Origin: Avoscillospira_A sp052117125
Lineage (GTDB): Bacteria > Bacillota > Clostridia > Oscillospirales > Oscillospiraceae
Direction: 5' to 3'
Length of the DNA: 64,000 nt
Assembly (NCBI RefSeq): GCF_052117125.1
Contig: NZ_JBQKJT010000005.1
Location: forward strand, 62,001 to 126,000
The notes below the pieces were generated by a model. The model did not search any database and had not been told where the DNA came from. It saw nothing but the letters and a program-made list of their open reading frames with translations. The translations under genes were made by a program, and so were the position numbers. This document shows positions 1 to 8,631 of the stretch, one piece after another (within the stretch, counting starts at the first letter, position 1; each line of letters starts with the position of its first letter).

Positions 1-642
1 CTGGAAGTGGTGGCGATTGACGATAAAAGCACCGACGCCACCTTGGAGAAGATGCAGGCTCTGGCGGCGGAGCATCCCCAGGTCACTGTGGTGGCCCACC
101 CGGAAAACCGGAACCTGGGCGGCGGCCTCAACACCGCCGTGGACTATGTGTTGTCCCATGGCGGGCCCGGCGACGTCATGGCCGTCATGGACGGCGACAA
201 CACCCACGACCCCTGTTACGTCCATGCTATGCTGGACAAGCTGCGGAGCGCCGACGTGGTCATCGCGTCCCGGTATCAGTCGGGGGCGGAAATCCACGGT
301 GTACCCCGCCACCGGCTGTTCCTCAGCGACGGGGCCAAGGCCTACTATACCATGATGCTCTCGGTGCCAAAGGTCCGGGATTATACCTGCGGTTACCGGC
401 TTTATAAGTTCGCGGCTTTGCAGAAGGCACGGCAGCAGTACGGCAGCCGCCTGATCACTCAGCGGTCCTTTGCCTGCATGATGGAGCTGCTCTATAAGCT
501 CCACCGCTGCGGCTGCACCTTTGATGAGGTGCCCTTCTCTCTGCGCTACGACAATAAGGGCGGCGAGAGCAAAATGCGGGTCCTGCGGACCATGAAGGAC
601 AGTCTGAAAACGGCCTGGCTCCTGCGCCGGGATAAACTGTAA
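1..642 (+). CDS. Glycosyltransferase family 2 protein, 5'-truncated by the window edge
   Basis: The open frame runs in from before base 1, so the N-terminus is missing. The visible 213 residues look like a GT-A family 2 enzyme of the dolichol-phosphate-mannose-synthase type: AIDDKSTDAT near the nucleotide-binding start, a DGDNTHDP stretch as the DxD metal/UDP site, and a C-terminal YDNKGGESKM segment. Such enzymes move a sugar from a nucleotide sugar to a lipid or polymer acceptor at the membrane. Donor and acceptor cannot be read from sequence. The next gene starts 26 bases downstream on the same strand, so the two may be co-transcribed. Confidence 0.8.
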   Translation: MEVVAIDDKSTDATLEKMQALAAEHPQVTVVAHPENRNLGGGLNTAVDYVLSHGGPGDVMAVMDGDNTHDPCYVHAMLDKLRSADVVIASRYQSGAEIHGVPRHRLFLSDGAKAYYTMMLSVPKVRDYTCGYRLYKFAALQKARQQYGSRLITQRSFACMMELLYKLHRCGCTFDEVPFSLRYDNKGGESKMRVLRTMKDSLKTAWLLRRDKL

Positions 643-668
643 TCCATCACCAGAAGGAGGGGTAGGCC

Positions 669-1757
669 ATGCGGGCCTATGTAGTAGAGAAAGAGACGCT
701 GCAAAGCAATATCCGGGCCATTTTGCAGCGGGCCGGAGATGTGCCGGTGTGGGCTGTCCTCAAGGGCGACGGCTACGGCCTGGGGATCGTGCCCTTTGCC
801 AAAATGCTGCGGGAGCAGGGCGTCACCCACTTCTGCGTCACAGAACTGCGGGAGGCCAAGGCGCTGCGCCAGGCGGGCTTTACAGAGGAAGCCATTCTGA
901 TGCTACAGCCCACGGTGGAGCGGGAGATTCTGGAGCAGCTTCTGGACCTCCATGTGATTTGCACCGTGTCCAGCCGCGACGACGCCGTGGTGCTCAACGG
1001 CATTGCCAACGAGAAAGACATGGTGGCCGAGGCCCACATTAAAATCGACGTGGGGATGGGCCGCTACGGCTTTCTCCCCAAGGAGATGGACAAGATCCTC
1101 TCCATCTATGAGTATATGGACGGCATTGCCGTCTCCGGCATTTATACCCACTTCCCTATGGCCTTCTGCTCGGAGAAAAAAACCCGGGAGCAGTTTGAAC
1201 AGTTTACCTATGTCTTGGACCAGATCACCGGCCGGGGATTTGAGACGGGAACGCCCCACTGCTGCAACTCGGCGGCGTTCTTCCGCTGGAAGGATATGTA
1301 CCTGGGCGGCGTCCGTATTGGCTCGGCCTGGCTGGGCCGCATCAATGTCCGGGGCCATAACCTGCGGCGGGTGGGCTACTGCGTAGCCCGGGTCCAAGAG
1401 ATTCATTGGGTGCCAAAAGGCGGCACCACCGGCTATGGCGGTGCGTGGCGGGCCAAAAAGCCTACGCGGCTGGCAGCGGTGCCCGTGGGCTGGTATCACG
1501 GTTTCGGCGTGGAGTATGGCCGGGACAGCTTCCGGTTCCGGGACTGCATCCGGGGCAGCCTGTCGCTTCTCAAGGTGTTTTTGCAGCGAAAAAAATTGAC
1601 AGTCCGCATCGGCGACCAACGGTGTCCCGTTCGGGGCCATGTGGGGATGCTCCACTGTATGGTGGATGTGACCGACGTGGACTGCCATGCCGGGGACCCG
1701 GTGCTGTTGGATATCAACCCTTTGGTGCAGAAAGGCATGGATGTCGTATTCCGCTGA
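669..1757 (+). CDS. Alanine racemase-like PLP enzyme
   Basis: A 362-residue fold-type III PLP enzyme of alanine racemase length. K32 in AVLKGDGYGLG matches the PLP lysine motif, IKIDVGMGRYGF matches the conserved KIDTGMGR block, CCNSAA matches the substrate-loop motif, and Y256 in TTGYGGAW fits the catalytic tyrosine. The usual GYADGY motif near the C-terminal catalytic region reads GWYHGFG here, so this may be a divergent paralogue with another amino-acid substrate rather than the main D-alanine supplier. The start follows AAGGAGGGG with 6-7 bases spacing. It sits just behind the glycosyltransferase, which suggests an envelope role; that role is inferred. Confidence 0.78.
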   Translation: MRAYVVEKETLQSNIRAILQRAGDVPVWAVLKGDGYGLGIVPFAKMLREQGVTHFCVTELREAKALRQAGFTEEAILMLQPTVEREILEQLLDLHVICTVSSRDDAVVLNGIANEKDMVAEAHIKIDVGMGRYGFLPKEMDKILSIYEYMDGIAVSGIYTHFPMAFCSEKKTREQFEQFTYVLDQITGRGFETGTPHCCNSAAFFRWKDMYLGGVRIGSAWLGRINVRGHNLRRVGYCVARVQEIHWVPKGGTTGYGGAWRAKKPTRLAAVPVGWYHGFGVEYGRDSFRFRDCIRGSLSLLKVFLQRKKLTVRIGDQRCPVRGHVGMLHCMVDVTDVDCHAGDPVLLDINPLVQKGMDVVFR

Positions 1758-2042
1758 ACCACATCCTTGAACAACGGTGTGCCGGGGATATCATGCGTTC
1801 TGCGGCAGGAGTACTTCATTTCATACAGTATCGCCAACAAGTGTATGCTTGTTGGCGATTTTTTGTCAGGCGTTTTTTGAAAATGGAGTAACAACACGTA
1901 TAGAGAAACGGCTTTCCGGAGGAACCATGCTGCCGCTGCTGGTGCGGCTTGCCCTGCCTCTACCGCGCAGAGGGCGGCGCACAGGGGGTATCTCCAGGGC
2001 AGCTACTTACAAAATTCCGAATCCTGGATAACAAGAAAAATC

Positions 2043-2071
2043 TTGACAGACGGAAATGCTTGCGATACACT
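2043..2071 (+). promoter_or_regulatory. Sigma-A type promoter for the chemoreceptor gene
   Basis: TTGACA at 2043-2048, a 17-base spacer, and TACACT at 2066-2071. Transcription would begin near 2078, giving a leader of about 160 bases before the ATG at 2241. Confidence 0.7.
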
Positions 2072-2120
2072 CGATACGAAAAACAGTTTTCGTGTGCGAC
2101 TGCGAGAAAAGGCTGTGAAG

Positions 2121-2166
2121 GTGCGCCGACTTGTCCCGCAATTTAGGGATGGCGGCGCGCTTTTTT
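2121..2166 (+). terminator. Terminator-like hairpin inside the chemoreceptor leader (attenuator candidate)
   Basis: An 8-bp GC-rich stem (2121-2128 with 2153-2160, one G-U pair), an inner TCCC/GGGA stem (2134-2137 with 2146-2149), and six T residues at 2161-2166. It lies between the promoter and the start codon, which is the layout of a transcription attenuator. A small hairpin CGAAAA/TTTTCG precedes it. No known riboswitch class was recognised. Confidence 0.55.
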
Positions 2167-2240
2167 GACGCGTGTACGCACGAAGAGCCACAGAGAGTAT
2201 CAAAAAAGCTGTGACCCAACAAGATGAGAAAGGATAGTGA

Positions 2241-3731
2241 ATGATGTTCTCTTTTGGTAGCAAGCAAACCATAGATGCTCTGCGGAACATCTCCTTTGAT
2301 GTGTTTACCGATGTGCAGCAGATTCCTACGAGCTTGCAGCTGCCCAATGGCGGCGCGCTGCAAACGGAACTCAATCGGGTGCTGGAGCTGTATCACCAGA
2401 GGATTCAATGGGAAAGCAACAATGTACATCTGGTGAATCAGACCATTTCCTCCGGCCTGTGGAATATGGATATTGGTCCGGGCAATCAAGTGACGGCGGC
2501 CTATTGGTCCGACGATTTCCGCCATATGATTGGCTATAACAGCGTGCAGGACTTCCCCGACCGGCTGGAATCCTGGTCCGATCTGCTCCATCCGGAGGAT
2601 AAGGACCGGACGTTGCAGATGTTTGTCCAGACGCTGGCGGACACCACAGGCAGAACCAGGTATGACTTGGAGTACCGTCTGAAAACAAGGGACCGGGGCT
2701 ACCGTTGGTACCGGGCGGCGGGCAACGTGCAGCGAAACCAGGAGGGCCGGGCCGTCCAGTTCATCGGCATTTTTGTGGACGTCAACGACGAGCACCAGCG
2801 AAAGGTGGAGTTGGACCGTGTGCTCCGGCGCTATGCAGCCATTGACTACGTGACCACCCAGGGTTCTTTCTATATCAAACTGTACCGCAATACCCTGAAA
2901 GCGCCGGAAAATGTGGTCTGGTTTTCAGACCCGTTCCGCAAGCAGCTGGGCTTTATGGGAGAGACGGACTTCCCCAATCAGCTGAACCAGTGGCTGGACC
3001 GGATTCACCCGGAGGATTTGCCCGGATTCCTTCAGGAGGTCAACAGCTGCATTTCCCAGCAAAACGGCCTGTTTGAGACGGAGTACCGCATTCAGCATCA
3101 AAATGGAACGTATCTGTGGGTCCACGCCGTCATCCGCGTGGGCAAGGAGCAGAATGACCGGGAGCTGTCCATGGTGGGGGTCATCAGCGATATCACCCAG
3201 CTGCACAATACCCGGGAACTGGTGGAGCAAAACATGAACACCCATGTCCGCACCTTGGGGGATTGTCTGGAAAAAATCAACCAGATGATCGGGGAAAATA
3301 CGGAGGCCATGCAGCAGGTCATGAATCGGCAGGCTGAACTGGCCCAGATTTTGAAGGATTCCCAGGAACAGATGGAGCAGACGGCCAGCGCCGTCAGTGC
3401 CATTCAGAATATTTCCCGCCAGACGAATCTCCTGTCCCTCAATGCCTCTGTGGAGGCGGCCCGGGCCGGAGCCGCAGGCAAGGGATTTGCTGTGGTGGCC
3501 GACGAGGTGCGCAGTCTGGCACAGAACAGCGATACAGTGTCCAAGGAAATTTCCACGGACCTGAATCAAATGCAGCAGTACGTACAAAATGTGGCCCAGC
3601 AGTTTGAGCTGCTCAATGAGGAAATTGCCAATCAGGACAAAAAAATGTCCACCATTGGTCAGGTTGTGGAGGAGATCGACAGCACTGTATCCGATGTAAA
3701 AAAGGTTTTGGACACCCTGCTGGACCAGTGA
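2241..3731 (+). CDS. Soluble PAS-domain methyl-accepting chemotaxis-type protein
   Basis: A 496-residue protein with two PAS/PAC modules (roughly residues 60-185 and 195-310; the LEYRLKTRDRGYRWYRAAGNV and TEYRIQHQNGTYLWVHAVIRV segments are typical PAS_3 C-terminal strands). They are followed by the chemoreceptor hairpin with the signature ISRQTNLLSLNASVEAARAG and GFAVVADEVRSLA. There is no signal peptide or membrane segment, so it should sense an intracellular ligand or redox state and signal to a CheA/CheW partner or another target. No che genes are in the window. The start follows AGAAAGGA. It is read from a leader with a terminator-like hairpin, so expression may be conditional. Confidence 0.88.
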   Translation: MMFSFGSKQTIDALRNISFDVFTDVQQIPTSLQLPNGGALQTELNRVLELYHQRIQWESNNVHLVNQTISSGLWNMDIGPGNQVTAAYWSDDFRHMIGYNSVQDFPDRLESWSDLLHPEDKDRTLQMFVQTLADTTGRTRYDLEYRLKTRDRGYRWYRAAGNVQRNQEGRAVQFIGIFVDVNDEHQRKVELDRVLRRYAAIDYVTTQGSFYIKLYRNTLKAPENVVWFSDPFRKQLGFMGETDFPNQLNQWLDRIHPEDLPGFLQEVNSCISQQNGLFETEYRIQHQNGTYLWVHAVIRVGKEQNDRELSMVGVISDITQLHNTRELVEQNMNTHVRTLGDCLEKINQMIGENTEAMQQVMNRQAELAQILKDSQEQMEQTASAVSAIQNISRQTNLLSLNASVEAARAGAAGKGFAVVADEVRSLAQNSDTVSKEISTDLNQMQQYVQNVAQQFELLNEEIANQDKKMSTIGQVVEEIDSTVSDVKKVLDTLLDQ

Positions 3732-3760
3732 CAGCTCCTGGGCCGTCAGAACACGACAAA

Positions 3761-3803
3761 ACGAGAGACCCCCAACTTTGGGGGCCTCTCGTTTGCTTTT
3801 TTT
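3761..3803 (+). terminator. Terminator after the chemoreceptor gene
   Basis: A hairpin with CCCCC/GGGGG core and ACGAGAG/CTCTCGT outer arms (3761-3792), followed by a T-rich tail to 3803. The outer A-run also lets it work on the opposite strand. Confidence 0.8.
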
Positions 3804-3832
3804 GGACTGTCTTGCCGGTATGGCAGAAAGAA

Positions 3833-3867
3833 CGTCCGGTGCGGAATGGATCATTCCGCACCGGACG
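3833..3867 (-). terminator. Perfect 16-bp inverted repeat, terminator of ppdK
   Basis: Arms at 3833-3848 and 3852-3867 are exact reverse complements with a 3-base loop. The repeat lies 19 bases beyond the ppdK stop. On the minus strand it is followed by GTTCTTT, a weak U-tract. Confidence 0.65.
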
Positions 3868-3886
3868 GCAAAAGGACTGACAGCGT

Positions 3887-6529
3887 TTACTTTCTGGGGT
3901 TCTTGATATTGGCCTGCGCAGCAGCCAGTCTGGCAATGGGCACGCGGAAGGGGCTGCAGGAAACGTAGGTCAAGCCCACGTTGTGGCAGAACTCCACGGT
4001 GCTGGGATCGCCGCCCTGCTCGCCGCAGATACCCAGCTTGATGTCGGGGCGGGTCTTGCGGCCCAGTTCACAGGCCATCTCCACCAGACGGCCTACACCG
4101 GCCTGGTCCAGCTTGGAGAAGGGATCGGACTCATAAATCTTGTTGTCATAGTAGCTGGCCAGGAACTTGCCGGCATCGTCACGGGAGAAGCCGAAGGTCA
4201 TCTGGGTCAGGTCGTTGGTGCCGAAGGAGAAGAATTCGGCCTCCTTGGCAATGTCATCGGCAGTCAGTGCCGCACGGGGAATCTCAATCATGGTGCCGAC
4301 CTTGTAGTGCATATCGGAACCGGCTTCCTTGATGAGCTTCTGGGCCGTGGCGTCGATGACGTTTTTGACGTAAGCCAGTTCGCGGGCCTCGCCAACCAGG
4401 GGAACCATGATCTCCGGCTCGATCTGCCAGGCGGGACGGCGGCTGCGGACGGCCAGAGCTGCCTTGATGATGGCGGAGGTCTGCATCCGGGCGATTTCGG
4501 GGAAGGTCACGTCCAGACGGCAGCCGCGATGGCCCATCATGGGGTTAAACTCGTGGAGAGAGTGGACCACATTGGTCAGATGCTCCACGGTGATGTTCAT
4601 TTCCTTGGCCAGTGCTTCAATATCGGCGGGGTCCGTGGGAACGAACTCATGCAGCGGGGGGTCCAGGAGACGGATGGTGACCGGGCGGCCCTTCATGGCC
4701 TCGTAGATGGCCTCAAAGTCGGCCTGCTGCATGGGCTCCAGCTTGCTCAGCGCCTTCTCACGCTGCTCCACCGTGTCGGAGACGATCATCTGGCGGATGG
4801 CGGAAATGCGGTCGGGGTCAAAGAACATATGCTCGGTACGGCACAGGCCGATGCCCTCGGCGCCAAAGTTGACAGCCTGACGGGCGTCCTTGGGGGTGTC
4901 GGCGTTGGTACGGACCTGCAGAGCGCGGAACTTGTCGGCCCAGGCCATGATGCGGCCAAACTCACCGGAGATTTCGGCCTCGGCTGTGTGGAGCCGCTCG
5001 CCGTAGATGTTGCCGGTGGAGCCGTCGAGGGAGATCCAGTCGCCCTCCTTGTAGACCTTGCCGCCCAGCTCAAACTTCTTGTTGGCCTCGTCCATCTTGA
5101 TGGCGCCGCAGCCGGAGACGCAGCAGGTACCCATACCACGGGCCACAACGGCGGCGTGGGAGGTCATACCGCCGCGGACCGTCAGGATGCCGCGGGCGTA
5201 GTGCATGCCTTCAATGTCCTCGGGAGAGGTTTCCAGACGCACCAGAATGACCTTCTCGCCCTTATCCACCCAGGTGACCACGTCATCGGCGGTGAAGACA
5301 ATACGGCCAGCGGCAGCGCCGGGAGAGGCGGCCAGACCCTGGCCGATGGGCTTGGCGCGTTCCAGTTCCTCCTTGGGGAAGGTGGGATGCAGCAGGGCGT
5401 CCAGGCTCTTGGGGTCAATCATGGCCACGGCTTCCTGCTCGGTGATCATGCCTTCGTCCACCAGGTCGCAGGCAATCTTCAAAGCGGCGGCGGCGGTGCG
5501 CTTGCCGTTACGGGTCTGGAGCATGAAGAGCTTCTTGTTCTCAATGGTGAACTCCATGTCCTGCATGTCGCGGTAATGGTACTCCAGCTTGTGGCAGATA
5601 TCCACAAACTGATCATAGACCTCAGGCATGACGTCTTTCAGCTGGTCAATGGTCTGGGGTGTACGGACGCCGGCCACCACGTCTTCGCCCTGGGCGTTCA
5701 TGAGGAACTCACCGAAGAGCTTCTTTTCGCCGGTGGCGGGGTTACGGGTAAAGGCAACGCCGGTGCCGGAGGTGTCGCCCATGTTGCCGAAAACCATCTC
5801 CTGGACGTTGACTGCGGTACCCCAGGAGGAAGGAATGTCGTTCATGCGGCGGTAGTAAATGGCACGGGGGTTGTCCCAGGAACGGAACACGGCCTTGACG
5901 GCGCCCATGAGCTGCTCCTTGGGGTCCTGGGGGAACTCCTCGCCCAGCTTGGTGCGGTACTCGGCCTTGAACATCTCGGCCAGTTCCTTCAGGTCCTTGG
6001 CCGTCAGCTCGGTATCCTGGGTAACGCCGCGCTTCTCCTTCATCTCATCGATGAGCTGCTCAAAATACTTCTTGCCCACCTCCATGACCACGTCGGAGTA
6101 CATCTGGATAAAGCGGCGGTAGGAATCGTAGGCAAACCGGGGGTTCTTGGTCTTCTTGGCGAAGGCTTCCACCACCTCGTCGTTGAGGCCCAGATTCAGG
6201 ATGGTGTCCATCATGCCGGGCATGGAGGCCCGGGCGCCGGAGCGGACGGAAACCAGCAGCGGATTGGTCATGGAGCCGAACTGCTTGCCGGTGATCTCCT
6301 CCAGCTTTTTGATATATTCCATAATCTGACCTTCAATCTCGGGATTGATGGTCCGGTCATCGGCATAGTACTGGGTGCAGGCCTCGGTGCTGATGGTGAA
6401 GCCGCGAGGCACGGGCATACCCATGCTGGTCATTTCCGCCAGGTTGGCGCCCTTGCCGCCCAGCAATTCGCGCATGCTACCATTGCCCTCGGAGAACAGG
6501 TAGATGTATTTGGTGGACATAGTTTTCAT
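3887..6529 (-). CDS. ppdK: Pyruvate, phosphate dikinase
   Basis: An 880-residue enzyme, the normal length. It interconverts pyruvate, ATP and phosphate with PEP, AMP and pyrophosphate in the cytoplasm. Order of domains: ATP-grasp region at the N-terminus, the swivelling phosphohistidine domain with GGMTSHAAVVARGMG (catalytic His after TS), and the C-terminal PEP/pyruvate TIM barrel ending in GICGEQGGDPSTVEF and VSCSPFRVPIARL. The ATG at 6529 was chosen because GGAAAGGGGTCA sits just upstream and the protein then begins MKTMSTKYIYLFSEG as in the family. A longer upstream open frame has no ribosome site. In anaerobes this enzyme feeds glycolysis/gluconeogenesis in the PPi-linked mode. It appears to be a single-gene transcript between two hairpins and an AT-rich promoter region. 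Confidence 0.97.
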   Translation of the reverse strand: MKTMSTKYIYLFSEGNGSMRELLGGKGANLAEMTSMGMPVPRGFTISTEACTQYYADDRTINPEIEGQIMEYIKKLEEITGKQFGSMTNPLLVSVRSGARASMPGMMDTILNLGLNDEVVEAFAKKTKNPRFAYDSYRRFIQMYSDVVMEVGKKYFEQLIDEMKEKRGVTQDTELTAKDLKELAEMFKAEYRTKLGEEFPQDPKEQLMGAVKAVFRSWDNPRAIYYRRMNDIPSSWGTAVNVQEMVFGNMGDTSGTGVAFTRNPATGEKKLFGEFLMNAQGEDVVAGVRTPQTIDQLKDVMPEVYDQFVDICHKLEYHYRDMQDMEFTIENKKLFMLQTRNGKRTAAAALKIACDLVDEGMITEQEAVAMIDPKSLDALLHPTFPKEELERAKPIGQGLAASPGAAAGRIVFTADDVVTWVDKGEKVILVRLETSPEDIEGMHYARGILTVRGGMTSHAAVVARGMGTCCVSGCGAIKMDEANKKFELGGKVYKEGDWISLDGSTGNIYGERLHTAEAEISGEFGRIMAWADKFRALQVRTNADTPKDARQAVNFGAEGIGLCRTEHMFFDPDRISAIRQMIVSDTVEQREKALSKLEPMQQADFEAIYEAMKGRPVTIRLLDPPLHEFVPTDPADIEALAKEMNITVEHLTNVVHSLHEFNPMMGHRGCRLDVTFPEIARMQTSAIIKAALAVRSRRPAWQIEPEIMVPLVGEARELAYVKNVIDATAQKLIKEAGSDMHYKVGTMIEIPRAALTADDIAKEAEFFSFGTNDLTQMTFGFSRDDAGKFLASYYDNKIYESDPFSKLDQAGVGRLVEMACELGRKTRPDIKLGICGEQGGDPSTVEFCHNVGLTYVSCSPFRVPIARLAAAQANIKNPRK

Positions 6530-7008
6530 TGACCCCTTTCCATATCTAGGGAGCGTTGTACTTCCTGGAAGTGCAAAAAATGATTTTAACAAAAGGAGTA
6601 TAACACACGGCCCACCGTTTGAAAACCGCAGAAGTGGAATTTTATCAAACATTGTGCAATGTTTTTAAAAACGTGCTCATATACAGCGGGGAATGGACAA
6701 TATCACGAAAAAGTAGGCGAAATGCTGCAAATGAAACTGTAATTTTTGTATAAAACATAGCAGAAACAGAATTTTTTTTGGAAATAAATACGGAAAACAT
6801 TTTCAGGATTATATAAAATACACAAAAAACGTTTCGCTCTTTTGTTCGTCATGCTGCATTTCAATTTCGGCGTTTTTCGGATTTTCTGCGAAAAACAATT
6901 TGGCGGTCCGCCACGGCGTCGCCGCTGCCGTATTTGACAAGAAAAGCGTCAGCGGGTACAATAACAACAGTCTTCCGGTCACAGATCGGATATAGTGAGG
7001 AACCGACG
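6530..7008. other. AT-rich divergent intergenic region
   Basis: These 479 bases separate the divergent ppdK and SLH genes. The middle (about 6640-6830) is markedly AT-rich. Apart from the promoter at 6934-6962 no gene, RNA or repeat is recognisable. Confidence 0.5.
6934..6962 (+). promoter_or_regulatory. Promoter of the SLH gene at 7009
   Basis: TTGACA at 6934-6939, 17-base spacer, TACAAT at 6957-6962. Expected start of transcription near 6969. Confidence 0.72.
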
Positions 7009-8127
7009 ATGAAGCAATATTGGAAACGTATCATGGCAGCGGCGACGCTGACGGCGGCGCTGGTGGGTACCGTGTGGGCTGCCGGCGGCACCGGCGATGA
7101 CCCGGTCATTTCCCTGAGCTATTTAGAACAGAAATTTACACCCCAGCTGGAAGCAGACGTGCAGCAAGTCCTTTATGACGGTCTGGGGACCGTTTACGGC
7201 GACCAGCTTCGAACCGCAGTGGACAGCTATGCCGCTGTGCGCCTGTCGGCCCAGAAGCAGCAGTCCGCGGTACAGCAGAAGGGCGAGGGTGTGCTGCTGC
7301 TGAAACAGGGCGACATGCTGACAGCCGCGCCGGGTTGCAAGGTGACAGTAAAAAACGGCTCCCTGATGGCCGACACCTCCTATCTGGTGGATGTCACCGG
7401 CGGCAGCGTGGCGGCCAAGTACGCTGTTTTGACGCCGGGCCGCCTTTATATGATGGGCGATACGGCCACGGGGGAACTGAAGGTGCAGTCGGCTACCTGT
7501 GAAGTGACGGTCAACGGCAGTTACAGCCTGTCGCCGTCGGACAGTGTGGATTATGGTTCCCGGGTCCGGGCGCTGGAGCAGATGGGACTGTTCCTCGGAA
7601 CCAATACGGGATTTCAGCTGGAATCTACGGCAGATCGGGCCCAGGGGCTTGTCATGTTTTTGCGGCTGCTGGGGCTGGAGGATGAAGCGTTGGCCTACAC
7701 AGGCTCCTGCCCGTTTACGGACGTGAAAGACCATTGGGCGGAGCGGTATGTGGCCTATGGCTACAGCCAGGGGCTCACCGGCGGCACCTCCCCAACGACC
7801 TTTTCTCCCAACTCTAAAATTACTTGCCAGCAGTACGCCACGTTCCTGCTGCGGGCCTTGGGTTATACGGAGAATGAGGATTTCACCTATGCCAACGCGG
7901 TCAATGATCTGACGGAGAAAGGGATTCTGACAGCGGCGGAGAGCCGCGGCCTGTCCTCCGGGGACTTTGCCCGGTATAAGATGGCCTATCTGTCCTTTGC
8001 GGGCCTCTTCGGGGTGGACCAGGAGCAGGGCGGCCTGTTGATGAATGATCTGGTGGAAAGCGGCGCCGTCACGCGGCAGCAGTTGGCCCAGGGACTGGCC
8101 CAGGTCACCGGCGGGAAAATTTCCTGA
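7009..8127 (+). CDS. Secreted S-layer homology domain protein
   Basis: A 372-residue protein with an N-terminal signal peptide (KRIMAAATLTAALVGTVWAAGG). The middle domain of about 190 residues is unrecognised; it includes GDTATGELKVQSATCEVTVNGSYSLS, which resembles a small repeat-rich wall domain. The C-terminal half has SLH-type repeats, clearest in FTDVKDHWAERYVAYGYSQG (around residue 235) with weaker flanking ones. SLH domains hold proteins to pyruvylated wall polymers. The ATG at 7009 follows AGTGAGG and sits 40 bases after the predicted transcript start, which rules out the longer frame. It is followed by a small Cys-rich gene. Confidence 0.82.
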   Translation: MKQYWKRIMAAATLTAALVGTVWAAGGTGDDPVISLSYLEQKFTPQLEADVQQVLYDGLGTVYGDQLRTAVDSYAAVRLSAQKQQSAVQQKGEGVLLLKQGDMLTAAPGCKVTVKNGSLMADTSYLVDVTGGSVAAKYAVLTPGRLYMMGDTATGELKVQSATCEVTVNGSYSLSPSDSVDYGSRVRALEQMGLFLGTNTGFQLESTADRAQGLVMFLRLLGLEDEALAYTGSCPFTDVKDHWAERYVAYGYSQGLTGGTSPTTFSPNSKITCQQYATFLLRALGYTENEDFTYANAVNDLTEKGILTAAESRGLSSGDFARYKMAYLSFAGLFGVDQEQGGLLMNDLVESGAVTRQQLAQGLAQVTGGKIS

Positions 8128-8211
8128 CGGCACCTTTCACACTTTGAAGCCTCCCACATACCATGGAATGAGCGGCAAAGCTCCTCAAAATTTCATTGGG
8201 AGGTAACGACT

Positions 8212-8382
8212 ATGTCCTGTAATTCTATGTCCTGCGGTTCTTCCGGTATCTTTGCCTTTGGCAACAGCTGGTGGTGGATCATCCTGTTGATCATCATTGT
8301 CCTGTGCTGGGGCAACAACGGTTGCGGCTGCAATACCAACAACTGCGGCTGCGGCAACAGCAACGACTGCGGCTGCTGCTAA
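8212..8382 (+). CDS. 56-residue Cys-rich single-pass membrane micropeptide
   Basis: A short gene with a clear ribosome site (TTGGGAGGTAACGACT) before ATG 8212 and a terminator just after the stop. The product starts MSCNSMSCGSSG, has one hydrophobic segment (WWWIILLIIIVLCW, residues 20-33), and ends in a Gly/Asn/Cys tail with repeated CGC units (GCGCNTNNCGCGN). It has eleven cysteines in 56 residues. Similar small Trp-Ile-Cys-tail peptides occur in many gut clostridia and some spore-associated proteins look alike, but the function is unknown. The Cys tail may bind metal or cross-link at the membrane surface. Confidence 0.72.
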   Translation: MSCNSMSCGSSGIFAFGNSWWWIILLIIIVLCWGNNGCGCNTNNCGCGNSNDCGCC

Positions 8383-8393
8383 AGTCCATACCC

Positions 8394-8430
8394 AAGGGGC
8401 GCTGTCTTCGGGCAGCGCCCCTTTCCAATT
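8394..8430 (+). terminator. Terminator after the Cys-rich micropeptide
   Basis: An 11-bp stem (8394-8404 with 8413-8423, AAGGGGCGCTG and its complement) followed by TTCCAATTTTATT. Confidence 0.82.
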
Positions 8431-8559
8431 TTATTGGGTAGCCATTATAAAAAATCTAGAAATAAAAGTTTTTACTACAAAAGAACTGAGGGGTTCAGGG
8501 ACAGCGCCCCGGTCGCGCCTCGCAAGGCGCGAAATCCCGTGTACCGCCTGAGCCAAGTC

Positions 8560-8588
8560 TTTACAAATCACGGAAAATCCGATATACT
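8560..8588 (+). promoter_or_regulatory. Promoter of lepA-rnhA
   Basis: TTTACA at 8560-8565, 17-base spacer, TATACT at 8583-8588; the ATG of lepA is 43 bases further on. Confidence 0.75.
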
Positions 8589-8631
8589 ATTTATTTAGAA
8601 TGGAATAAACCTTGCTTTTTTGAGGTGAAAT

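Larger units (their letters stand above)
1758..2240. other. Intergenic region with promoter and structured leader
   Basis: No convincing gene is seen in these 483 bases. The first part has a short direct CAACAAGTGTATGCTTGTTG inverted repeat near 1831-1850 followed by a T-rich run, a possible terminator for the upstream gene pair. The second half holds a strong promoter and a terminator-like hairpin, listed separately. Confidence 0.5.

Noticed and set aside
3983..6532. 849-codon open frame on the plus strand opposite ppdK
   Set aside because: It mirrors the third codon position pattern of ppdK, has a low-complexity Gly/Ala/His/Leu-rich product and no family likeness; a shadow of a high-GC gene.
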